From contig NZ_JXAK01000003.1 in assembly GCF_000829455.1 (NCBI RefSeq), forward strand, positions 1 to 64,000: a DNA stretch of 64,000 bases, read 5' to 3'. The first letter of the stretch is position 1. Each line of letters opens with the position of its first letter. Under the pieces are notes generated by a model. That model was given only the letters and a program-made list of their open reading frames with translations, made no database searches and had not been told where the DNA came from. A program made the position numbers and the translations under genes. Below, one piece after another: positions 58,350 to 64,000 of this stretch. This DNA is from Gordoniibacillus kamchatkensis (GTDB lineage: Bacteria > Bacillota > Bacilli > Paenibacillales > NBRC-103111).

Positions 58350-60224
58350 TCACATCGAAAGCTGCAGTTGGCCAATCTGCTCAGCGTACCGCTCAAAAGT
58401 AAGCCTATTTTTCGAACCAGTGCAATGCTCTGGCAGATTCGCCCGGACCAGTGCTTCGGCGAATTGCGGCGGCACCGAGTTTCCACATCGCGCCACTTGA
58501 TCTGCTTTCGTAACGGGTTTGCCGTTCACATTGTACCCGCTAATGATGTAATTCTTAGGGAATCCTTGCGCCGCATAAAGTTCGTGTGGCTCAAGCATCC
58601 GCATTCCAATGTCCACGATTTCATACAGCACGTCGTCAATCTTCAACAACACGAGGCCATAGCGGTCATGCGTAGTCACTGTGCCGATCGGTTGGCTGAG
58701 CTCTTGCCCGATGCTGGCGCCGTAGTAAGCTGTCAAAAAGGCATATACGAGGCCGTGATGGTTTCCGCCTGCTGTGACGGTGTGCAGCGGCTTGTCTACC
58801 GGTTGACCAACGTTTTGGTTGCGAAATTTGACCAAGTTGGCCGCGATGAGCGCACTTTTTCCACCACCGCCCGCCGTCACTGTACCGAGAGGATCGTTCA
58901 TGCTGCTACCGATCGATTCGCCAAAGTGCCGGGCGATATACGCGGTTACGAGCCCGAAACGGTTGCTCGTATCCTGGGTCAGCAGCGGGCTGTCGATGTC
59001 TTGACCGCGTACACTACCGGTGTTCGTCTCCGTGTGGTACTGCGTGAGGAAGGCAGTTACCAGTCCCATCGCATGAGCTGCGCCCGCCGGCCGAATGGAG
59101 CCGGCGCCGGACGTGATAGTATGAAGTGGCTCATCAACTGCGCTGCCGGTCGCTCCGGTCCGAAATTTGGTAATATGCGGAACGATGAGCATGTGCTCGT
59201 TCTTGGTTGTAATCGTTGTTAGTGGATCGCGAAGATCATAACTGAGCCGATCACCGCCGAAACCTGTCTGCCCGATTCGGGTTATATACGGCGTGGAGAT
59301 ACATTCAGTCGGAGCGATGAAAGGTCGCGGGTTGTTGATAACAAACTTGACCAGCCCGCGGGCAATCCGACGTAGAGTATTATCTGCAAGTGGGCGAACA
59401 ACTTTGATGCCGTATTTTTCTTTGATTTCTTCAGAAGTATCGAAGATGCTCGGCACCGGAATTGACCAGTCGATACATTCCGCCGCTGTTCTCCATGGCT
59501 GGCGCTTACCGGCCTGAACCTCCAGTGAATCTGGCGCGCCATAGGTCGGCTCCGGCCAGACGATCGGACGGCCGTCACAGCGAGCGACGAGAAAGAACCG
59601 TTTCCGGATCGTAGGCGCACCGTAATCACATGCGCGCAGCTCGCGCCATTCAACGTCGTATCCCTGAAATTTCAGCGCGTTCACGAAAGTCCGGAAGATA
59701 CGGCCTTTCTGCTTCTCGATTGGCTGCCCGTTCTTGTCGAGAGGTCCCCAGGTTACAAACTCCTCAACGTTTTCCAACATGATGACGCGCGGACGTCGAG
59801 TTGCTGCCCAGCGAAGTGCAACCCAAGCGAGGCCACGAATCTTCTTTTCCCGCGGTTTGCCCCCGCGCGCTTTGCTATGATGCGTACAGTCAGGAGAGAG
59901 CCACAACAGACCAACGCGCCTCCCCGGCATGACTGTCCGCGGATCTACGGCCCAAACATCTTCGCAATAGTGAAGGGTATACGGATGGTTTGCTTCATGC
60001 ATGGCGATGGCGGCGCGGTCATGATTGATTGCAACGTCGACGCTGCGTCCTGTTGCGAGCTCGATGCCGGTACTGGCGCCACCGCCACCTGCGAAGTTGT
60101 CGACGACGATTTCGTCCTGCCAGTAAGGCTCATTTGATGCAAGGGTTCGTAGCCAAATCCTTCGGGATTCTCCGACTGCTACGGCTAATCGCTGGCGCTT
60201 CCGCCATTTCCGTCTGTTATTCAT
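58350..60224 (-). CDS. C5-cytosine DNA methyltransferase
   Basis: A 624-residue enzyme. Motif I VDNFAGGGGASTGIEL, motif IV SPDCTHHSKARGG (catalytic Cys; phage variant of PPCQ), motif VI ENVEEFV and motif VIII near RKRFFLVARC are present; motif IX-X FPKNYIISGYNVNGKPVTKA, QVARCGNSVPPQFAEAL is at the end. Residues about 330-520, the target-recognition part, hold six repeats of a P-(L/I)-x-T-(I/V)-T type unit (DPLTTITTKN, EPLHTITSGA, SPLLTQDTSN, DPLGTVTAGG, KPLHTVTAGG, QPIGTVTTHD). It probably protects phage DNA from restriction. Confidence 0.9.
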   Translation of the reverse strand: MNNRRKWRKRQRLAVAVGESRRIWLRTLASNEPYWQDEIVVDNFAGGGGASTGIELATGRSVDVAINHDRAAIAMHEANHPYTLHYCEDVWAVDPRTVMPGRRVGLLWLSPDCTHHSKARGGKPREKKIRGLAWVALRWAATRRPRVIMLENVEEFVTWGPLDKNGQPIEKQKGRIFRTFVNALKFQGYDVEWRELRACDYGAPTIRKRFFLVARCDGRPIVWPEPTYGAPDSLEVQAGKRQPWRTAAECIDWSIPVPSIFDTSEEIKEKYGIKVVRPLADNTLRRIARGLVKFVINNPRPFIAPTECISTPYITRIGQTGFGGDRLSYDLRDPLTTITTKNEHMLIVPHITKFRTGATGSAVDEPLHTITSGAGSIRPAGAAHAMGLVTAFLTQYHTETNTGSVRGQDIDSPLLTQDTSNRFGLVTAYIARHFGESIGSSMNDPLGTVTAGGGGKSALIAANLVKFRNQNVGQPVDKPLHTVTAGGNHHGLVYAFLTAYYGASIGQELSQPIGTVTTHDRYGLVLLKIDDVLYEIVDIGMRMLEPHELYAAQGFPKNYIISGYNVNGKPVTKADQVARCGNSVPPQFAEALVRANLPEHCTGSKNRLTFERYAEQIGQLQLSM

Positions 60225-60403
60225 ACGTTCACCTTACTCCCTTTGGCCGGTCTGGATTGTCCCTTGCGAATTATCCACGTTTTTCCGATCTTAACGGCAT
60301 CGATTTTCCGTTTGGCACACAGATTTTTTATATAACCAGGTGAGAGGCCCCACAGTTTTGCGGCCTCTTCCACACCCATAATTATCTGATTGAGTCGGCT
60401 CAT
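60221..60403 (-). CDS. Excisionase-like HTH protein
   Basis: 60 residues from ATG at 60403. IMGVEEAAKLWGLSPGYIKN and DAVKIGKTWII form a MerR/excisionase-type winged helix (DNA-binding domain of the helix_turn_helix_17 kind). Coupled to the methyltransferase by overlap. Confidence 0.75.
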   Translation of the reverse strand: MSRLNQIIMGVEEAAKLWGLSPGYIKNLCAKRKIDAVKIGKTWIIRKGQSRPAKGSKVNV

Positions 60404-60427
60404 GGTATCACATCCAAACAATGCTTT

Positions 60428-60745
60428 TTAATAAAGGTCGCCATCACCATAAAGCCGATGCATCTCGTCTCGGAATTCCGCATCATATGCCAGATCGCCC
60501 AGGGGAGCGAAACCGCCGGCACCGTAGCGAGTAATCCAACTGTCGGTATGGTACAGCACCCAGGTGAACCGATTGGGATTATCCGTGTTCAATCCGAGAT
60601 GCGAGAGGACAGAGGATTGGAACCGTTCGTCCATGGCATTTGTAAGCGTCATGCCGCCATGCAGCTTTTCAAGGTCGAGCAGGTGGATCACATCACCGTC
60701 GCGCTTGACGGCCACTGTAGTGGTTCCGATTTTGACTTGTTCCAT
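60428..60745 (-). CDS. Hypothetical phage protein
   Basis: A 105-residue protein with GGAGG-like site ATCGGAGG. It begins MEQVKIGTTTVAVKRDGDVI; the body includes FTWVLYHTDSWITRYGAGGF. No domain recognised. Confidence 0.6.
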   Translation of the reverse strand: MEQVKIGTTTVAVKRDGDVIHLLDLEKLHGGMTLTNAMDERFQSSVLSHLGLNTDNPNRFTWVLYHTDSWITRYGAGGFAPLGDLAYDAEFRDEMHRLYGDGDLY

Positions 60746-60877
60746 GCAGTTATCTATCCTCCGATTTTCAAAGAGTGATCTATATGAAGGGCAGCTTGCG
60801 CGTCTACCTCGTAGCGGAATCCCGCGACCGTCGCGCCGACATGTCGTTAGGTTTCGTCCGCTTCCGCCGCGGACTCG

Positions 60878-61036
60878 TCAGGCGGGTTGAATCAATGTCA
60901 ACTCCCACTCGCTATTCGTCGCAACCCCACCAGGATAGCGCACAAGCACCGCACATCCGAGATAATTAGGGTCTACGACTGTGCCGACATATCCATCATT
61001 GCCTAAAACCCGATCACCTTTTTTAAATTTGCTCAT
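60878..61036 (-). CDS. Small SH3-like protein
   Basis: A 52-residue protein: MSKFKKGDRVLGNDGYVGTV; then CAVLVRYPGGVATNSEWELT. This looks like a small KOW/SH3 barrel. The site before ATG is GAATGAGG. Function unknown. Confidence 0.6.
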   Translation of the reverse strand: MSKFKKGDRVLGNDGYVGTVVDPNYLGCAVLVRYPGGVATNSEWELTLIQPA

Positions 61037-61079
61037 TCCTCATTCACTCTCCCTTTCTGGCCCCCGAAGGGGCCGTTGA

Positions 61080-61229
61080 TTATTTGCCTCTGACAATCTC
61101 GATCGCCCTACGTAATCCCTCAATCTGACCGGAGTAATACGCCGCCTGTTCCGCGTCTCCGGTACGTTCCCGCATATCTTCCAGACGCCTTATTATCTCT
61201 TGCATCTTTTCTTTGTACCCTTTTGCCAT
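61080..61229 (-). CDS. Small helical protein
   Basis: A 49-residue protein, all helical: MAKGYKEKMQEIIRRLEDMR; QAAYYSGQIEGLRRAIEIV. Coiled-coil propensity. Function unknown. Confidence 0.6.
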   Translation of the reverse strand: MAKGYKEKMQEIIRRLEDMRERTGDAEQAAYYSGQIEGLRRAIEIVRGK

Positions 61230-61247
61230 CCTCAATCCCTCCCGCGT

Positions 61248-61622
61248 TTAAGGCCCGTCGGCCGTAAATAGTAGAGATGACCTCTGCCTAAACCCGTTCT
61301 GCAAGTTCGAGAAGCTCTTTAAATATTTTTGGATTCTCCAGATATCTACCGCTTCAAATCCTTTAAAATCAGGGATTCCTTTAGTCATTACTTCGATTAA
61401 CTCAATACCTCTTTCGGCGACGGTTTCCCATTTTCCAAAAGGGTATCTTCTCATGATCAAGAAGTTAGCGCCTTCGTAGTTTTCAGCGGCGAAAAGATTT
61501 TGAATTTCGTCATCTTGCAGGATCATCTCATGTTGTGTTCGTGCGGTCTTATAGTCAAATAAAGCTGCTCTGATTCCCGCCCTGTTCAACATACCGGATT
61601 TCCTCCCATATATCAGACTCAT
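61248..61622 (-). CDS. Hypothetical phage protein
   Basis: A 124-residue protein, ATG overlapping the previous stop (ATGA). It begins MSLIYGRKSGMLNRAGIRAA; DIWRIQKYLKSFSNLQNGF near the end. No domain recognised. Confidence 0.6.
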   Translation of the reverse strand: MSLIYGRKSGMLNRAGIRAALFDYKTARTQHEMILQDDEIQNLFAAENYEGANFLIMRRYPFGKWETVAERGIELIEVMTKGIPDFKGFEAVDIWRIQKYLKSFSNLQNGFRQRSSLLFTADGP

Positions 61623-61846
61623 ATGCTTTTTGTATTGATTTCACGGATCACTTTCCGCGCAATAACCGGATTTGTCACCGCTAAATATCTTCCCTGATCG
61701 TTGTTTTCGATCGCATCAACCATTTCCGCAATTTCATCGCGATTCATTTCTTTAACCAAGTCCATAACCTGCTGAATGAGCGCATTTTCTTTCTGACGTT
61801 CTTGCTTTGCTGCTGCTGCGGGTTGAAAACAGATAACATTCGCCAT
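61619..61846 (-). CDS. Small protein, first gene of the leftward operon
   Basis: 75 residues from ATG at 61846 (GGAGGT 8 bases upstream). N-terminus MANVICFQPAAAAKQERQK, then a helical body (ALIQQVMDLVKEMNRDEIAE). First gene after the leftward promoter. It may be an early regulator, but nothing in it shows DNA binding. Confidence 0.6.
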   Translation of the reverse strand: MANVICFQPAAAAKQERQKENALIQQVMDLVKEMNRDEIAEMVDAIENNDQGRYLAVTNPVIARKVIREINTKSI

Positions 61847-61887
61847 AACTTTAACCTCCATCTTAGTGCGGTATCGCATCTATCCCT

Positions 61888-61916
61888 ATTATATTGTGAA
61901 AAAAATACACTGTCAA
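61888..61916 (-). promoter_or_regulatory. Consensus leftward promoter
   Basis: On the minus strand: TTGACA (61911-61916), 17-bp spacer, TATAAT (61888-61893). This is a perfect sigma-A consensus and drives the operon from 61846 to 55530. Confidence 0.9.
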
Positions 61917-61921
61917 TAATA

Positions 61922-61942
61922 ATTGTGAATAAAAATCACAAT
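61922..61942. promoter_or_regulatory. Operator-like inverted repeat between divergent promoters
   Basis: ATTGTGA (61922-61928), 7 bases, TCACAAT (61936-61942) is perfect. A second ATTGTGA (61893-61899) overlaps the leftward -10, and ATTGTTACAAT (61972-61982) overlaps the rightward -10. These look like three sites for one repressor controlling both promoters. Confidence 0.65.
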
Positions 61943-61944
61943 AC

Positions 61945-61973
61945 TTGAAGTTTGTATCTAGTTTGCATATAAT
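61945..61973 (+). promoter_or_regulatory. Rightward promoter
   Basis: TTGAAG (61945-61950), 17-bp spacer, TATAAT (61968-61973). It drives 62017-62809. Confidence 0.8.
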
Positions 61974-62016
61974 TGTTACAATAATTGCGAACAAATGTTC
62001 CGTAGGTGGTGCATAT

Positions 62017-62223
62017 ATGGAAAAACATTTGCGACGATATCTAGGTCGGACCGTCGAGTTGATCTACATTGACCGTCGCGGCGTATTTACGAAGCGGATC
62101 GTACAAATGCATAGCGTTCGCGAAGGTGCCGTCAAGGTATTTTGCTTGGTGCGGCAGGCGCCGCGTACTTTCAAGGTCGAGAACATACTGGCGGTGCAGC
62201 CGGTGATTCGACGTGCTGTCTGA
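62017..62223 (+). CDS. Small basic protein
   Basis: 68 residues from ATG at 62017 (GTAGGTGG upstream). It begins MEKHLRRYLGRTVELIYIDR and has an SH3-like beta pattern (VKVFCLVRQAPRTFKVENIL). It resembles the small proteins often paired with YolD in Bacillus prophages. Function unknown. Confidence 0.65.
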   Translation: MEKHLRRYLGRTVELIYIDRRGVFTKRIVQMHSVREGAVKVFCLVRQAPRTFKVENILAVQPVIRRAV

Positions 62224-62461
62224 TCTGGAACGTAAAGTGTTGATGATCCTCTGGAATCTCTATCGAGATACCTGGTCGCGACCAGACTTGCTAAAGGTTT
62301 CACGGCTATCCGGCCGAACCGAGCAGAAGGTGAGGGAGGCTATAAAGGCGCTGCGCGCCGCAGAATACATTGAGGTCCGGATTGGGGAATTGCGTGTTTT
62401 GAAGGTATGGGAACAGCAGGTACCAAGAACATCTTCAAATCTGAGCATATTTATCGATTAG
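62213..62461 (+). CDS. Winged-helix protein
   Basis: An 82-residue protein; GTG start overlapping the previous gene. LERKVLMILWNLYRDTWSRP, RTEQKVREAIKALRAAEYIE form a winged helix of the phage-regulator kind. It may be the repressor that binds the operators upstream; that is inference. Confidence 0.65.
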   Translation: MLSDLERKVLMILWNLYRDTWSRPDLLKVSRLSGRTEQKVREAIKALRAAEYIEVRIGELRVLKVWEQQVPRTSSNLSIFID

Positions 62462-62473
62462 GGGCGCGATCTT

Positions 62474-62809
62474 ATGGGAAAAAAGCTTGAAGGCAATGGA
62501 AGATGGGGGACTCGATTCATCCTCCCTGAGTATCAAGAAGGATTTCAAAATCTGAAACGCATGCAAGAAAGACATGAGCGTCCCATATTAGGTGAGGATG
62601 AACGAGATGAGATCAACCGTGCAATATTGGAGTCGGTGCATACTGGCCGCCGCCTGATGTTGACCATATATGATCCGTTTCAAGACTATGAGTTAGCTGG
62701 TATCGTAACGAAACTCGACCAGCAGATGCGGCGGATTAAGATAGAGCATGGTGAAGAAGTAACCTGGGTACCGTTTGAGGACGTGCTGAAAGCCTTGGTC
62801 GAGGATTAA
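62474..62809 (+). CDS. YolD-like protein
   Basis: A 111-residue YolD-family protein: GKKLEGNGRWGTRFILPEYQ; the beta part LMLTIYDPFQDYELAGIVTK and VPFEDVLKALVED. YolD proteins often accompany SOS DNA polymerases (UvrX) in Bacillus; here it stands without one. Confidence 0.88.
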   Translation: MGKKLEGNGRWGTRFILPEYQEGFQNLKRMQERHERPILGEDERDEINRAILESVHTGRRLMLTIYDPFQDYELAGIVTKLDQQMRRIKIEHGEEVTWVPFEDVLKALVED

Positions 62810-62880
62810 TTTTTAGGTGAGGTCGGACGCTATTTACGTTTGTGGCCAGCGACCGTTAGCTACAATATAGGAGATGAACG

Positions 62881-62909
62881 AGCGTATGATGTAAAGTCAT
62901 ACGCTTTTT
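62881..62909 (+). terminator. Intrinsic terminator at the right prophage side
   Basis: AGCGTATGA (62881-62889) and TCATACGCT (62897-62905) form a 9-bp perfect stem ending in TTTTT. The flank beyond holds no phage gene. Confidence 0.9.
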
Positions 62910-63053
62910 AATATCAAACAAAGATGGTAAGCACTTTATATCACGTGAATTCCATTACCCTTAGATCCATTCGGTCTTAGAATTCTAATGACGAAGGAAT
63001 TTCGATGGTTGTATAATAAATATGTAAATACAAAAATATCCATGGGAGGATTT

Positions 63054-64000
63054 ATGAAAAAATTCTTAGTTTTACTTGCCGTATGTCTTATGTTAAATAT
63101 GATGAATTCTCCGTACGGCATTGCAGCTGCTACCGTCTCTACCTCGAACAATGGATACCAAGATGTCCCGCAAGATTTCTGGGCTTACCAAGCCGTTAAC
63201 GACTTGTCAAAGAGAGGAGTAATCTCTGGTTATAGTGATGGGACTTTCAAGCCTCAATCATCTGTAACTCGAGAAGAATTTGCGAAACTCGTTTCAGCAA
63301 CATTCAATATGGATCTTATAAACCCGGCACATGCGGATTTTGCGGATGTATTGCCGAATCGATGGTCCTATCAATATGTCGAGACGGCAAAAGATTATTT
63401 AACCGGATACTATCCTCCTAACGGAAGGGCATTTTTTGACCCAGAAGCCTTTGCAACTCGTGAAGATGTGGCGGTCGCCCTTGTAAAGGCACTAGGATTG
63501 TCGGCCACCGATCTGAAGGATAAAAATATCCTCAGCGAAAAATTTTCAGACGTTGATAAAATCTCTTACAGTCTCAGAAATTATGTTGCGATCGCGACGG
63601 AGAGAAGCTTAATTAACGGGTACGACGACGGAACATTCGGCCCAGATAGACCAGTAACGCGAGCCGAAGCGGCAACTCTTATTTATCGCTCAATAAAAGG
63701 ATCAAATGCGGATGCAAACGCACCTTTGCAATTACAAGCCGATGTGTTTGGAGTGGCTGGTTATCTTGGTTCTTTCCAGGTAGGAGGGAAGACTGAACCA
63801 GGTGCTTCCGTAGCAATCAATGATCACACGGTTACAGCGGACGATAAAGGTAATTTTGATGCTGTGTTCCATTTTGACAAAGAGGGCATCTATACTTTCG
63901 ATATTACCGCTTCAAAAGGCGGGAAAACGGCACATATAAGCAAAGACCTAAACTTCACAATACCGGCACCGGTTATCAATGTTGACATTCCAGATACAAC
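63054..64000 (+). CDS. S-layer homology (SLH) domain protein, cut by window end
   Basis: An open frame of 315 or more codons. A signal peptide (MKKFLVLLAVCLMLNMMNSP ... GIAAA) is followed by three SLH repeats: YQDVPQDFWAYQAVNDLSKR with GVISGYSDGTFKPQ, a second starting FADVLPNRWSYQYVETAKDY, and a third with NYVAIATERSLINGYDDGTF. A beta-rich region (ADVFGVAGYLGSFQVGGKTE) then follows. It anchors to pyruvylated wall polymers in Paenibacillus-type hosts. TATAAT at 63012-63017 may be its promoter. It is probably a host gene. Confidence 0.9.
   Translation, partial: MKKFLVLLAVCLMLNMMNSPYGIAAATVSTSNNGYQDVPQDFWAYQAVNDLSKRGVISGYSDGTFKPQSSVTREEFAKLVSATFNMDLINPAHADFADVLPNRWSYQYVETAKDYLTGYYPPNGRAFFDPEAFATREDVAVALVKALGLSATDLKDKNILSEKFSDVDKISYSLRNYVAIATERSLINGYDDGTFGPDRPVTRAEAATLIYRSIKGSNADANAPLQLQADVFGVAGYLGSFQVGGKTEPGASVAINDHTVTADDKGNFDAVFHFDKEGIYTFDITASKGGKTAHISKDLNFTIPAPVINVDIPDT

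Noticed and set aside
58320-59222. 300-residue plus-strand frame opposite the C5 methyltransferase
   Set aside because: The minus strand has all methyltransferase motifs; the plus frame has no recognisable domain and no ribosome site.

Overview
The window looks like most of a contractile-tailed (myovirus-type) prophage in a Paenibacillus-like Bacillota host. Supporting signs are long runs of small overlapping genes with strong AGGAGG-type ribosome sites and many TTG/GTG starts, a Bacillus PBSX/SPP1-like order of structural genes, an agr-type cyclic-peptide module of the sort common in Paenibacillus, and a three-repeat S-layer-homology (SLH) protein at the right edge that is probably the first host gene. 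No integrase is seen, so the left prophage end lies outside the window.

Layout. 0-4.6 kb: end of a rightward early/middle operon with tiny genes, a deleted SNF2 helicase, a candidate ADP-ribosyltransferase-fold protein, an ArpU-like late regulator and a J-domain protein. 4.6-7.0 kb: an agr-like signalling island (kinase-less membrane protein, AgrB, AgrD, Xre regulator, stand-alone LytTR regulator). 7-9.7 kb: calcineurin-type phosphatase, small HTH and zinc-ribbon proteins, and a frameshifted second copy of the XF1762 gene. 9.7-13.1 kb: repeat-rich gap, small and large terminase. 13.1-14.1 kb: about 1 kb without a credible gene but full of helices, pseudoknots and tRNA-like domains; I read it as a large structured non-coding RNA. 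14.3-24.6 kb: a leftward moron, a DNA methyltransferase, portal, Mu gpF-like head protein, two homing endonucleases and a ParB/ART/zeta-like fusion protein. 24.6-36.2 kb: connectors, prohead protease, scaffold, major capsid protein (one-base frameshift), sheath, tube and tail chaperones. 36.2-50.2 kb: tape measure with a muralytic domain, hub, spike, LysM baseplate proteins, wedge, gpJ/gpI-like proteins and a 1310-residue tail fibre. 50.2-55.5 kb: two cysteine peptidases, XhlA-like and other holins, an HNH protein interrupted by an intein, and a GH25 endolysin. 55.5-61.9 kb: a leftward operon of small phage proteins plus a C5-cytosine methyltransferase, driven from a consensus promoter at 61.9 kb. 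62.0-62.8 kb: a divergent rightward operon ending with a YolD-like gene and a strong terminator. 63.05 kb to the end: the SLH protein.

How the parts work together. The early genes lead to an ArpU-like late activator. The agr-like island could let the prophage sense lysogen density and pass the signal to a LytTR activator. Terminase, portal, protease, scaffold and capsid build the head; sheath, tube, tape measure and baseplate build a contractile tail; holins and GH25 lysozyme release the virus. Several lesions (SNF2 deletion, XF1762 frameshift, capsid frameshift, amber codon in an Ea22-like gene) mean that either the prophage is decaying or the assembly has single-base errors.

The three observations I consider most novel are: (1) the intein at 52,650-53,888 carries its likely homing endonuclease (four zinc fingers plus a Vsr-like nuclease) on the opposite strand; (2) the roughly 1-kb RNA with one tRNA-like cloverleaf nested inside another; (3) the prophage agr-like module with a predicted serine-lactone signal and no kinase.
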